Assembly: GCF_003259905.1 (NCBI RefSeq) | Contig: NZ_QLMG01000002.1 | Coordinates: forward strand, 1 to 64,000 | Direction: 5' to 3' | DNA: 64,000 bases | DNA from: Salipiger aestuarii | GTDB taxonomy: Bacteria > Pseudomonadota > Alphaproteobacteria > Rhodobacterales > Rhodobacteraceae | In this document: positions 44,129 to 52,734 of the stretch, piece by piece | How the letters are laid out: each line of letters opens with the position of its first letter | How positions within the stretch are numbered: position 1 is the stretch's first letter | Made by a program: the position numbers and the translations under genes | Notes under the pieces: generated by a model | What the model was told of the DNA's origin: nothing | Database searches by the model: none | What the model saw: only the letters and a program-made list of their open reading frames with translations

Positions 44129-44299
44129 TCAGGCGCTCTGTCGGGTCAGCAGCATCCATAGGGCGGCAAGGGGCGACACCCGCGCCGCGCTGCGTTCGAG
44201 CACCTGCTGGGGCATGTCCAGAGGCGCCGGCGCCGGCGCCCAGCTTTCGGGAGCGGGGGCAAGGATCTGATCGTGCGAAGTTCGGGCGTGCATGGTCAT
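44129..44299 (-). CDS. opgI: Small protein between opgG and opgH, candidate OpgI
   Basis: A 56-residue frame starts at ATG 44299, overlapping the opgG stop by four bases, and ends at 44129, just ahead of the opgH ATG at 44126. It has a Pro/Ala-rich middle (LAPAPESWAPAPAPL) and a short hydrophobic end (LAALWMLLTR). Rhodobacter sphaeroides is known to carry opgG, opgI, opgH in this order, so the position fits opgI. The assignment rests on position; I cannot compare sequences. It resembles in place the N-terminal extension of longer OpgH proteins. Confidence 0.5.
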   Translation of the reverse strand: MTMHARTSHDQILAPAPESWAPAPAPLDMPQQVLERSAARVSPLAALWMLLTRQSA

Positions 44300-45882
44300 T
44301 GTCTCATCCATTGAAAGAGCCAGGTTTCCGACAGGACTTGTCCGAAGCCTTCGATCCTGGCGGTCATTTCCATCGAGGTGCCGGGCTCGGTGACTGCTTC
44401 GATCACCAGACGCCAGACGCCATCTTCGTCTGTCTTCGAAAGCACCACTTCGGAAATCTCGCCCCGTGCGACGCTTGTTACCGGCACAACCGCTGCATCG
44501 GGCGGAAGTTCCGACAGCGCGCCACCTGCGAAATCGATGACGAATTTCCGCCGATCGTGCCGGGTCTCGACCCCGGCGACACCGCCCTCACCCACGCGCG
44601 AGCGCAGCACGCGTGCCCGATTGACGTCACCGTCGCCCTCTGGCGACATGCCCCAGTGCAGCCGGTAGGAAAATTCCATCGTGCCGCCGGCCTTGGCCGG
44701 GGCCTTTGGAATCCAGAACGACACGATGTTGTCGTTGGTTTCGGTCTTGGTGGGGATTTCCAGCAGCCGCACGGTTCCGTCGCCCCAGTCGCCCAGCGGT
44801 TCGACGATCAGCGACGGGCGCCGCTCGTAATGCGATTCCGCGTCAAGATATTGGTCAAAGCTGCGCTCGCGCTGCACAAGCCCGAAGGAACGCGGGCTTT
44901 GCATCCCCAGATAAGAACTCGCCAGCCGGGGCGGGTTGGACAACGGGCGGAAATGGGTTTCCGACCGGCCTGAATTCAGCACCAGCGCGTCAGTGTCGTG
45001 AACGGCGGGGCGGAAATCGTTGAAATCGCCCGGATCGGCGCCCCCGAACAGGTACATCGACGTGAGCGGCGCAATGCCAAGCTGTTCGATGTCGTTGCGA
45101 AAGAACAGCCGCGCGGTCACGTCGGCCACCGTGGTCAGCCCCGGCGCGATGACAAAGCGATAGGCGCCGGTCACAGACTCGCTTTGCAGCGCCGCATAAA
45201 GCGTGATCGTCGATGCTCCGGGGGCGGGGCGTTCGATGTAAAATTCGGTAAAGCGGGGAAACTCCTCTTCGCCCGACAGACCGGTGTTCACCGCCAGCCC
45301 GCGCGCGGACAGCCCGTAGCGGTTGTGGCGTCCCAGCAGGCGGAAATAGCTCGCCCCAAGAAAGGCGCCGACCTCGTCGAACAGGTCGGCGCGGTTGAAA
45401 GGCGCCATCAGCCGGAAACCGGCGACGCCCGGCAGTACAAGCCCCTGCGGCAGCTCGGTCTTGACGTCTCCGTAGTTGAAATCGGCGGTCGAAAAGACCA
45501 TCGGGCGCGACACGCCGTCGACCAGCTCAAAAAGGTGCACCGGCTCGCGGAACAGCCAGCCGAGGTGAAAGGCGTTCATGCGAAACTGGCGTGCTTCGTC
45601 GTCGGCCCAGCGCAGGTGATCGGGGCGAAACCGGATGCGGTTGAAATCGTCATAGTCGATTTTGGTCAGCGGGCCTTCGATTTCTTCGCGCGGGGCGGGG
45701 TCTTTGGCGGCAAGGCCACGCATACGCTCGGTCAGCGCGTCAAAGGTAAAGGGCGATCCCTCGTCCTGCGCTTGCGCGCGTCCCGCGCCCAAAAGGGCAG
45801 GGACGGTGGCAGAGCAGAGCAATGCCGCCAGAACATGGCGGCGGGACGGGCGAACGGCGGGTCGGCAACGCGTGGCTGGCAC
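44296..45882 (-). CDS. opgG: Periplasmic glucan biosynthesis protein OpgG, GTG start
   Basis: The 528-residue periplasmic protein is needed for glucan branching or release. A signal sequence with twin arginines (PSRRHVLAALL) and cleavage after AQA near 38 precedes the OpgG domain; FTFDALTERMRGLA, YDDFNRIRF and AFHLGWLFREPVHLFE are typical. GTG 45882 has AGGAG seven bases upstream; the open sequence further upstream looks non-coding. It is coupled to the following small gene by a four-base overlap. Confidence 0.92.
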   Translation of the reverse strand: MPATRCRPAVRPSRRHVLAALLCSATVPALLGAGRAQAQDEGSPFTFDALTERMRGLAAKDPAPREEIEGPLTKIDYDDFNRIRFRPDHLRWADDEARQFRMNAFHLGWLFREPVHLFELVDGVSRPMVFSTADFNYGDVKTELPQGLVLPGVAGFRLMAPFNRADLFDEVGAFLGASYFRLLGRHNRYGLSARGLAVNTGLSGEEEFPRFTEFYIERPAPGASTITLYAALQSESVTGAYRFVIAPGLTTVADVTARLFFRNDIEQLGIAPLTSMYLFGGADPGDFNDFRPAVHDTDALVLNSGRSETHFRPLSNPPRLASSYLGMQSPRSFGLVQRERSFDQYLDAESHYERRPSLIVEPLGDWGDGTVRLLEIPTKTETNDNIVSFWIPKAPAKAGGTMEFSYRLHWGMSPEGDGDVNRARVLRSRVGEGGVAGVETRHDRRKFVIDFAGGALSELPPDAAVVPVTSVARGEISEVVLSKTDEDGVWRLVIEAVTEPGTSMEMTARIEGFGQVLSETWLFQWMRQ

Positions 45883-46419
45883 AGAGCACTCCTGGCAGAA
45901 TCGGCGTGAAAATTTTGGGGCCTGACGGCGGAATATCAAGCAGACGCGCAACCGGGTTGCGAGGTTCCGCGCAACGCTGCGATTGCATAAGCGGATTCGG
46001 GGCGCGCTGTGCGTTTCGGCCATCGAGGAACAGACATTAGGCGGGTAATCGCCTGTTTTCCGGGCGAATCTCTGCCCGGCCCGGACATCGCCGGCGCGCG
46101 CATCTGACACTATTTTTCGGCGCTGGCAAGATCCCGCCGATGTCCGACACAGGGCGCGCGACCCGGTTCAGGCTTGCACGCGGGCGTGGGGTGGGCTATG
46201 CCGCGCGCGTCGAGACAGGCAGCATAGCCCGCAGGCATCATGAGCAGGGTCGGATCACACCGGCCCTCTTTGTCATATGCAAACGCTTTCGCAGGGCCTT
46301 GGTCCGGGGGGCAATGCCACGATCGACCAAGCCGTCCCGCTTCGGCGGATAGGAAACCGAAGACCGGCGGAGACAACCGCCTGGCCAGTATAAACCGATG
46401 AAAAGGAAACGACTGCCAC
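45883..46419. other. Long intergenic region before rpsA
   Basis: This 537-base region separates the divergent opgG and rpsA. The stretch next to opgG is less GC-rich (CGTGAAAATTTTGGGG). Open frames exist on both strands but none has a ribosome site plus protein-like sequence. The long rpsA leader could hold regulatory RNA structure, as S1 often regulates its own mRNA, but I see no defined motif. The rpsA ribosome site is AAAAGGAAA near 46398-46406. Confidence 0.45.
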
Positions 46420-48096
46420 ATGGCTAATACGACCATGGAGGAATTCGAGGCCCTCCTTAACGAAAGCCTCGAAATGGACACACCGGACGAAGGTTCGGTT
46501 GTCAAAGGCAAGGTCATCGCGATCGAAGCGGGCCAGGCCATCATCGACGTCGGCTACAAGATGGAAGGCCGCGTCGATCTGAAGGAATTCGCAAATCCCG
46601 GTGAAACGCCCGAGATCGGCGTCGGCGACGTGGTCGAGGTTTACCTCCGCTCCGCCGAAAACGCCCGTGGCGAAGCCGTGATCAGCCGCGAGATGGCCCG
46701 CCGCGAAGAAGCGTGGGACCGTCTTGAAAAGGCATACGCAGACGACGCGCGCGTCGAAGGTGCGATCTTTGGCCGCGTCAAGGGTGGCTTTACCGTCGAC
46801 CTCGGCGGCGCCGTGGCATTCCTGCCCGGCTCTCAGGTCGATGTGCGCCCGGTGCGCGACGCAGGCCCGCTCATGGGTCTCAAGCAGCCGTTCCAGATCC
46901 TCAAGATGGACCGCCGCCGTGGCAACATCGTTGTCTCGCGCCGTGCAATCCTTGAAGAATCGCGTGCCGAACAGCGTGCCGAAGTCATCGCCAACCTGAC
47001 CGAAGGTCAGACGGTCGACGGCGTGGTCAAGAACATCACCGAATATGGTGCGTTCGTTGACCTCGGTGGCGTAGACGGCCTGCTGCACGTCACCGACATG
47101 GCGTGGCGCCGCGTCAACCACCCGTCCGAGATCCTGGCGATCGGCGAGACCGTCAAGGTCCAGGTCATCAAGATCAACAAGGAAACCCACCGTATCAGCC
47201 TGGGCATGAAGCAGCTTCAGGAAGATCCGTGGGATCTGGTGGCCGCCAAGTACCCGCTGGGCTCTGTCCATGCCGGCCGCGTGACCAATATCACCGATTA
47301 CGGCGCATTCGTCGAGCTGGAGCCGGGTGTCGAAGGTCTGGTTCACGTCTCGGAAATGTCCTGGACCAAGAAGAACGTGCACCCCGGCAAGATCGTGTCG
47401 ACCAGCCAGGAAGTCGACGTCATGGTGCTGGAAATCGACCCGGCCAAGCGCCGCGTGTCGCTTGGTCTCAAGCAGACCATGCGCAACCCGTGGGAAGTGT
47501 TTGCAGAAACCCATCCCGAGGGCACGCAGGTCGAAGGCGAAGTCAAGAACATCACCGAATTCGGTCTGTTCATCGGTCTCGACGGCGAAATCGACGGCAT
47601 GGTGCACCTTTCGGACCTTTCGTGGGACCAGCGTGGCGAAGAAGCCATTCAGGAATACCGCAAGGGCGACGTGGTGCAGGCTGTGGTCACCGAAGTGGAT
47701 ACCGACAAAGAGCGGATCTCGCTGTCGATCAAGGCGCTGGGTGGCGACAAGTTCGCCGAAGCGGCTGGCGGCGTGAAGCGCGGTTCGATCGTGACGGTGA
47801 CCGTGACGGCGATCGAGGACGGCGGCATCGAAGTGGAATATGAGGGCATGAAATCCTTCATCCGCCGCTCCGACCTGTCGCGTGACCGTGCCGAGCAGCG
47901 CCCCGAGCGGTTCTCGGTCGGCGATCATCTCGATGTGCGCGTGACCAATGTCGACATGAAGACCCGCCGTCTGGGTCTGTCGATCAAGGCGCGCGAGATC
48001 GCGGAAGAAAAAGAAGCCGTGGAACAGTACGGTTCGTCGGACTCCGGGGCATCGCTTGGCGATATTCTGGGCGCCGCGCTCAAGGGCGACAACTGA
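46420..48096 (+). CDS. rpsA: 30S ribosomal protein S1 RpsA
   Basis: The 558-residue protein has six S1 RNA-binding repeats: the first two (GSVVKGKVIAIEAGQAIIDV, EGAIFGRVKGGFTVDLGG) bind the ribosome, the others bind mRNA, with ITEYGAFVDLGGVDGLLH, ITDYGAFVELEPGVEGLVH and ITEFGLFIGLDGEIDGMVH. Length and order are normal. Codon use is strongly biased, as for highly expressed genes. An intrinsic terminator follows. cmk, the usual upstream neighbour, is about 5 kb away. Confidence 0.96.
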   Translation: MANTTMEEFEALLNESLEMDTPDEGSVVKGKVIAIEAGQAIIDVGYKMEGRVDLKEFANPGETPEIGVGDVVEVYLRSAENARGEAVISREMARREEAWDRLEKAYADDARVEGAIFGRVKGGFTVDLGGAVAFLPGSQVDVRPVRDAGPLMGLKQPFQILKMDRRRGNIVVSRRAILEESRAEQRAEVIANLTEGQTVDGVVKNITEYGAFVDLGGVDGLLHVTDMAWRRVNHPSEILAIGETVKVQVIKINKETHRISLGMKQLQEDPWDLVAAKYPLGSVHAGRVTNITDYGAFVELEPGVEGLVHVSEMSWTKKNVHPGKIVSTSQEVDVMVLEIDPAKRRVSLGLKQTMRNPWEVFAETHPEGTQVEGEVKNITEFGLFIGLDGEIDGMVHLSDLSWDQRGEEAIQEYRKGDVVQAVVTEVDTDKERISLSIKALGGDKFAEAAGGVKRGSIVTVTVTAIEDGGIEVEYEGMKSFIRRSDLSRDRAEQRPERFSVGDHLDVRVTNVDMKTRRLGLSIKAREIAEEKEAVEQYGSSDSGASLGDILGAALKGDN

Positions 48097-48411
48097 TAAA
48101 GATCAGGTTTCTGATCGACGGGAAGGGGGCCTTCGGGCCCCTTTCTTGTCTTCGGGGCGGAGGGTTGCGCACCCCGGCGGCGCCGGTCTTTGGCCGGCCG
48201 TTCGGGCGAATCGCCGCGGGACCGCTGCCTTGGGCCGCGGCAGGATCGGCGCATCGGGGCCAGCGGGTTGGCGCCTATCCTCAGCTCGTCAGCACCAAAC
48301 CGCTGCCTGGGAATGCTTTTCTCCGTGATCGCCCGGTTTCCGTTTGGCTCCTTTTGTGCAAGTGTCGTAAGACGGAAAGGCGCGGGAAGGCGCCTGTGAG
48401 GGGATGGTGAG
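48097..48411. other. rpsA-ihfB intergenic region
   Basis: The 315-base gap holds the rpsA terminator at its start, then GC-rich sequence and a less GC-rich stretch (48296-48370) that probably contains the ihfB promoter. The ihfB ribosome site is GAGGGGA near 48400. No gene is supported. Confidence 0.5.
48123..48150 (+). terminator. Intrinsic terminator of rpsA
   Basis: GGGGCC at 48126-48131 pairs with GGCCCC at 48136-48141 over a TTCG loop, with flanking A and T bases extending the stem, followed by TTTCTTGTCTTC. It lies 30 bases after the rpsA stop. Confidence 0.85.
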
Positions 48412-48693
48412 ATGATCAGATCGGAATTGATCCAGAAGATCGCGGAAGAGAACCCGCATCTCTACCAGCGGGACGTCGAGAGGATCGTGAATACGATCTT
48501 CGAAGAAATCACCGACGCCATGGCTGCGGGCAACCGGGTCGAGCTGCGCGGTTTCGGGGCCTTTTCGGTAAAGCAGCGCGATGCGCGTCTTGGGCGGAAC
48601 CCAAGAACCGGCGAGGCGGTTGAGGTCGAGGAAAAGCATGTGCCCTTCTTCAAGACGGGCAAGCTTTTGCGTGATCGGCTGAACGGAAAGTAA
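48412..48693 (+). CDS. ihfB: Integration host factor beta subunit IhfB
   Basis: The 93-residue DNA-bending protein begins [17 protein letters not shown] and has the DNA-binding arm with [20 protein letters not shown] near 46-65, whose proline inserts into DNA. The C-terminal [16 protein letters not shown] is typical of IhfB rather than HU. It would act with IhfA, not in this window. rpsA followed by ihfB is a common order in proteobacteria. Confidence 0.94.
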   Translation: MIRSELIQKIAEENPHLYQRDVERIVNTIFEEITDAMAAGNRVELRGFGAFSVKQRDARLGRNPRTGEAVEVEEKHVPFFKTGKLLRDRLNGK

Positions 48694-48702
48694 GAACAGA
48701 AC

Positions 48703-49053
48703 ATGCGTTATATTCGCTATGCGTTTCTCGCGGTGCTTGCCGTGGTACTTGTGGCCATCGCGATGGCGAACCGCTCTTTGGTCGAGCTGCAATTGCTGAC
48801 GGACGAACTGGCGTCGCTGTTGCGATTCCAGTTGGGGATCAGTGTGCCGGTTTTTCTGGTGTTCTTTGGCGGCATCGTTTTTGGCCTGCTCATCGGATTC
48901 ATCTGGGAATGGTTGCGCGAGCACAAGCATCGTGCCGAAGCCCGGCACCGCAAGGCGCAAGTGCGCAAGCTTGAGCATGAGCTGAGGAAAACCCAGGCCG
49001 AGCGCGATCAGGGCAAGGACGAGGTTCTGGCGATCCTGGACCGAAGCGCCTGA
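48703..49053 (+). CDS. LapA-domain (DUF1049) membrane protein
   Basis: The 116-residue protein has two membrane helices (YAFLAVLAVVLVAIAMANRS and ISVPVFLVFFGGIVFGLLIG), separated by a short loop with VELQLLTDEL, and a basic coiled-coil C-terminus (about 66-105). This fits the LapA/YciS family, in which the E. coli protein helps control lipopolysaccharide synthesis. It starts ten bases after ihfB, probably in one transcript, as is common in this group. Confidence 0.88.
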   Translation: MRYIRYAFLAVLAVVLVAIAMANRSLVELQLLTDELASLLRFQLGISVPVFLVFFGGIVFGLLIGFIWEWLREHKHRAEARHRKAQVRKLEHELRKTQAERDQGKDEVLAILDRSA

Positions 49054-49141
49054 TCCGGCGCGGGAACGGGGGCGCGGCCCTCATCGCCGGGCGGCGATTC
49101 CCGCGCGATATTCGATGACATAAAAAGCAGGGGGGCGCGAA

Positions 49142-49810
49142 ATGGGCGCGGTGTCCTTCAAGATCTGTGGATTGCGCAGTGTTGCGGATGTGGCTGCGGT
49201 GGCGCGGGCCGGCGCGCGCTATGCGGGTTTCGTGTTCTTTTCCAAGAGCCCGCGTCACGTCAGCGTGTCCGACGCGCGGAGGCTGGCGCTGGCGGCGCCG
49301 GTGGGGCTTGCCAAGGTCGGGCTTGTGGTCGATCCGACCGATGCGCTGCTGGATGAAATCCTGGGGTCGGTGCCCCTGGACATCTTGCAGTTGCACGGGG
49401 ACGAAAGCGCCGGGCGCGTCGCGCAACTGCGCGCGCGCTACGGCCTGCCAGTGATGAAGGCGGTCGGTGTCCGGACCGAAGACGATCTGTCGGCCCTTGC
49501 CGAATACGGGCGGGTGGCCGACCAGATTCTGGTCGATGCCAAGCCTGCGCCCGGTGCCGATTTGCCGGGCGGGAACGGGCTTGCCTTTGACTGGCGCCTG
49601 ATTGCCGGACGCCGCTGGCCCTGCCCGTGGATGTTGGCCGGCGGTCTGACGCCGGCCAATGTGGGCCGTGCCATCGAAATGACGGGGGCCCGTCAGGTCG
49701 ACGTATCTTCGGGGGTCGAATCGGCGCCCGGCGTCAAGGATGCGGCGCTTGTCGCCCGGTTCGCCGAGGCGGTGCGTGCGGGCGCGGAGGTGCCTGTGCC
49801 CCGGTTTTGA
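49142..49810 (+). CDS. trpF: Phosphoribosylanthranilate isomerase TrpF
   Basis: The 222-residue barrel enzyme catalyses the third step of tryptophan synthesis. [12 protein letters not shown] near 6-17 holds the catalytic cysteine, [15 protein letters not shown] and ILQLHGDES near 75-83 follow, and [14 protein letters not shown] near 185 forms the phosphate site. trpB commonly follows trpF in this group, but here a decayed gene and rpmJ come next. Confidence 0.93.
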   Translation: MGAVSFKICGLRSVADVAAVARAGARYAGFVFFSKSPRHVSVSDARRLALAAPVGLAKVGLVVDPTDALLDEILGSVPLDILQLHGDESAGRVAQLRARYGLPVMKAVGVRTEDDLSALAEYGRVADQILVDAKPAPGADLPGGNGLAFDWRLIAGRRWPCPWMLAGGLTPANVGRAIEMTGARQVDVSSGVESAPGVKDAALVARFAEAVRAGAEVPVPRF

Positions 49811-49935
49811 GCGGGACGGGCGGTGTTGCCGCCTGCCGGGCCGTTTCTGGGGCGTGCGGTGGCCATGCCTGTGCAGCGCTATGCGGATCAAGCCCGGCCC
49901 GACAGGTGCGCAGGGACGGGCGTGCGCAAACTCCT

Positions 49936-50250
49936 GACGAGACAATGGCTCGGGCGTGCCGGGACCGGGCGGTGCTTTTCCTGAACTGCTGACGGCGTCT
50001 GGGGGATACCGGGGCGCTTGACGAGCGGCTATCGGGCGCAGGCCGAAAGCGTCGATGGCCGGCGCCATCTGCACGACTGGCCCGAAGTCTGGAGTCCGGG
50101 TACGGGATGGCAGGGCTTTGACCCGATGCATGGCATACGCGTCACCGACGGCCATGCGGTGCATGCGCCGCCCCACCCAGCAAAAGAAGATGCCGGTCGA
50201 GGGGGTATTACAGTCCTGCGACCGGGTCCCGGCTGGTTTGCTGCATCGAA
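49936..50250 (+). pseudogene. Remains of a transglutaminase-like gene
   Basis: The plus strand encodes ACRDRAVLFLNC, like the active-site helix of bacterial transglutaminase-like proteins (Cys-Arg-Asp), ending at a TGA. In another frame it resumes as IPGRLTSGYRAQAE, then HLHDWPEVWSPGTGWQGFDP, matching the usual IPARxVSGY, His-Ala-Trp-x-Glu-Val and GWxGFDP motifs in the right order and spacing. The frame change near 49990-50010, the stop and the missing N-terminal part show a pseudogene. Its function would have been a cysteine protease-like or crosslinking enzyme. Confidence 0.7.
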
Positions 50251-50296
50251 ATCATCATGCCGGAACCGCGCGGGCGGCGCACCCCGGAGGTGCAAA

Positions 50297-50329
50297 AGCA
50301 AAAGACCGCCCGGTAAGGGGCGGCCTTTG
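50297..50329 (-). terminator. Intrinsic terminator of rpmJ
   Basis: On the minus strand GGCCGCCC pairs with GGGCGGTC over a short loop, followed by TTTTGCTTTTGC. It lies about 20 bases beyond the rpmJ stop. Confidence 0.85.
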
Positions 50330-50348
50330 AAGACGTGTGCGATACGGC

Positions 50349-50474
50349 TCAGCCCTGGCGGGCTTTGAACCGGCGCTGGGTCTTGTTAATCACATAGACG
50401 CGGCCCTTGCGACGCACAACGCGGCAGTCGCGATGGCGCTTCTTGAGCGAGCGGAGCGAGTTTGCGACCTTCAT
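50349..50474 (-). CDS. rpmJ: 50S ribosomal protein L36 (41-residue form)
   Basis: This short gene encodes 41 residues starting [20 protein letters not shown] and ending with a basic [19 protein letters not shown]-like tail. It is the C-minus-type L36, which lacks the full zinc-binding cysteine set and stands outside the main ribosomal operon in alphaproteobacteria. GGAGAG lies upstream of the ATG at 50474. A terminator follows. Confidence 0.95.
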   Translation of the reverse strand: MKVANSLRSLKKRHRDCRVVRRKGRVYVINKTQRRFKARQG

Positions 50475-50589
50475 CTGGGTCTCTCCTCATTTCGCGGCGC
50501 GCGAGCGCCAATGGTTGCCGTCTGCCCCCTGCGCCGATGCGGGAAATTTCCCGATGATCGGCCGCCACGGAGCGGTTTCTGTCAGGTCA

Positions 50590-50664
50590 TGGTGGGCGGT
50601 ACTGGGATCGAACCAGTGGCCCCTACGATGTCAACGTAGTGCTCTACCGCTGAGCTAACCGCCC
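50590..50664 (-). tRNA. tRNA-Val, anticodon GAC
   Basis: The 75-base minus-strand sequence folds as a full cloverleaf: acceptor GGGCGGT with ACCGCCC, D arm GCTC/GAGC, anticodon stem CTACG/CGTAG with loop TTGACAT (anticodon GAC), T arm ACTGG-TTCGATC-CCAGT. The terminal CCA is encoded. It lies just upstream of rpmJ on the same strand. Confidence 0.96.
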
Positions 50665-50876
50665 GTTATGACCCTTGCGCCAGTCTGTTCGTGCCCCGGA
50701 AAGCGACGGGGCCGGACAATCATGCGCCGGTAGCGGGTCCTATAAGTGGAGTCGGAAGTGGTGGCAAGGGCTTTTGTCCGCTTGATTTCAGGTTTCCCGT
50801 TCCTGCGCGCCAAACCCGAAAAGAGGCTATTGGAGCACGGCGAATTCACGCTAGACTGCCCTGAAAGGAGGACGGT

Positions 50877-51743
50877 TTGCCGAAGGTTCCCTATCATCTC
50901 GATCTGCCGGACGTCATCACCTCATGCGTGGTTTTTTCGTCGCCGCATTCGGGCCGCGATTATCCCTGGAGCTTTTTGCGCACGACCGTTCTGGACGAAC
51001 ATTCGATCCGCAGTTCCGAGGACGCCTTTGTGGACCGGCTGTTCGATTGCGCCCCCCAGTTCGGCGCGCCGTTGCTGCGGGCCAATGCGCCGCGCGCGTT
51101 CGTCGATCTTAATCGCGCCGCGGATGAATTCGACCCGGCCCTGATCGAGGGGATTGGCCGGGGCGGGCACAATCCGCGTGTCGCCAGCGGCCTTGGGGTC
51201 GTGCCGCGCGTGGTGTCGAACGGCCGTGCGATCTATCGGGGCAAGCTGACCCTGGCCGAGGCGACACGTCGTATCCAGCACTACTGGCAACCCTATCACG
51301 CCCAGTTGCGCGCCTTGCTGGACGGGGCGCATACCAGCTTTGGCGAATCGGTGCTGATTGATTGCCATTCCATGCCGCACGAAGCCGTCGACGCGGTGGC
51401 GCGCAATTCTGCGCGGCGCCCCGAGATCGTGATCGGCGACCGCTTCGGCGCCTCTGCCGCACCCGAGATCGTGGCGCGGATCGACGCGGCCTTTGTGTCG
51501 GCGGGGCTGTCGGTGGTGCGCAACACGCCGTTTGCGGGGGCGTATGTGACGCAGGCCTATGGCCACCCGTCGCGCCGTCAGCACGCCATTCAGATCGAAA
51601 TCGACCGCTCGATCTATATGGACGAGACCGAGATCCGCCCCAATGCCAATTACCACGCGTTTCGCCGCCTTCTGCGCGGCGTGGTAGCCGATATCGCGGC
51701 CATCGGGCATCGCGAACAGGACCTGCCCCTCGCCGCGGAATAG
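50877..51743 (+). CDS. N-formylglutamate amidohydrolase-family protein, TTG start
   Basis: The 288-residue enzyme belongs to the N-formylglutamate amidohydrolase family, zinc hydrolases that release glutamate in histidine breakdown. FSSPHSGRDYP near 20-30 and LIDCHSMPHEA near 160-170 carry the expected metal-binding histidines; RPNANYHAFR is near the end. The start is TTG at 50877 with a strong AAAGGAGG site five bases upstream, so the rare start is well supported. No hut genes are nearby, so the substrate may be another formyl amino acid. Confidence 0.88.
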   Translation: MPKVPYHLDLPDVITSCVVFSSPHSGRDYPWSFLRTTVLDEHSIRSSEDAFVDRLFDCAPQFGAPLLRANAPRAFVDLNRAADEFDPALIEGIGRGGHNPRVASGLGVVPRVVSNGRAIYRGKLTLAEATRRIQHYWQPYHAQLRALLDGAHTSFGESVLIDCHSMPHEAVDAVARNSARRPEIVIGDRFGASAAPEIVARIDAAFVSAGLSVVRNTPFAGAYVTQAYGHPSRRQHAIQIEIDRSIYMDETEIRPNANYHAFRRLLRGVVADIAAIGHREQDLPLAAE

Positions 51744-51747
51744 CCGC

Positions 51748-52734
51748 TTACAGCACGCGGTCCAGCGCCGCGTCCAGCGCGGCGGTTTCGGGGACCGACA
51801 ACCGCACCGGCAGGCTGAGCACCTTGGACCGAAAGCTGTCGGGCAGGCGCACTGCGTCCTTTTCCGTGGTCACCAGCTGCGCGCCCAGCCTGGCCGCATC
51901 CGCATCAAGGCGTGACAGCAGCGCGGCGGTATATGGCTGATGATCGTCCAGCGCATGGGTCGCGCGCAGATCTGCGCCCAGGCTTTTCAGCGTCGCAAAG
52001 AATTTCTCGGGGTGGCCGATGCCGGCAAAGGCCAGCGCGGCCAGACCGTTCCAATCCATGCCGGTCTGAAGCGGGACCAGTTGTCCGCGCAGGTGGGGCA
52101 GGGCGATGTGGTCCCCCCAGAGCGCCGCAAAGCGCCCCTGCGCGTCATCCGGACCGATGGACAGCAGCAGGTCGGCGCGGGCCAGCCCGGTCGCGACCGG
52201 CTCGCGCAGCGGGCCTGCGGGCAGGCAGCGCCCGTTGCCGAACCCGCGGGCGGCATCCACCACGACGATCGACAGATCCTTGCGCAGGCCGGGGTTCTGA
52301 AATCCGTCATCCATGACGATGACCTCGGCGCCATCGGCAACGGCGGCGCGGGCGGCGGCGGTGCGGTCGCGCCCGATCCAGACCGGGGTAAAGGCGGCCA
52401 GCAGCAGCGGCTCGTCCCCGACATCGGCGGCGGTGTGCTGGCGCGGATCGACGCGGGTCGGGCCGGCCAGCGCACCGCCATGGCCGCGCGACACCACATG
52501 AACCGGCCTGCCACGCGCCGTCAGCCGTTCGATCAGCGCGATGACCGTGGGGGTCTTGCCGGTGCCGCCCGCGTTGATGTTGCCGACGCAGATCACCGGC
52601 ACGGTCAGGCGGGCGCCGGGTTGTGCGATGCGCCAGGCGCTGGCGCGGGCGGTCAGCGCGCCCAGAGGGGCCAGCAGGCGCGCGGCGGGGGTCGGGGCAT
52701 CCGGCCCGCTGTACCAAAACGCGGGAGGGCGCAT
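51748..52734 (-). CDS. lpxK: Tetraacyldisaccharide 4'-kinase LpxK
   Basis: The 328-residue membrane-associated kinase phosphorylates the lipid A precursor at the 4' position. The P loop [17 protein letters not shown] near 50-66 and SRGHGGA near 85 are typical; [19 protein letters not shown] near 143 is the second hallmark. ATG 52734 overlaps the stop of the Kdo transferase by three bases. The pair makes consecutive lipid A precursor steps. Its 3' end is four bases from the convergent amidohydrolase gene. Confidence 0.93.
   Translation of the reverse strand: MRPPAFWYSGPDAPTPAARLLAPLGALTARASAWRIAQPGARLTVPVICVGNINAGGTGKTPTVIALIERLTARGRPVHVVSRGHGGALAGPTRVDPRQHTAADVGDEPLLLAAFTPVWIGRDRTAAARAAVADGAEVIVMDDGFQNPGLRKDLSIVVVDAARGFGNGRCLPAGPLREPVATGLARADLLLSIGPDDAQGRFAALWGDHIALPHLRGQLVPLQTGMDWNGLAALAFAGIGHPEKFFATLKSLGADLRATHALDDHQPYTAALLSRLDADAARLGAQLVTTEKDAVRLPDSFRSKVLSLPVRLSVPETAALDAALDRVL

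Larger units (their letters stand above)
49811..50348. other. Region after trpF holding a decayed gene
   Basis: Between trpF and rpmJ no intact gene is seen. 49811-49935 shows nothing definite, about 49936-50250 contains transglutaminase remains described separately, and 50297-50329 is the rpmJ terminator. Confidence 0.6.

Noticed and set aside
46140-46352. 70-codon plus-strand frame in the rpsA leader
   Set aside because: Basic low-complexity product, no ribosome site and no family resemblance.
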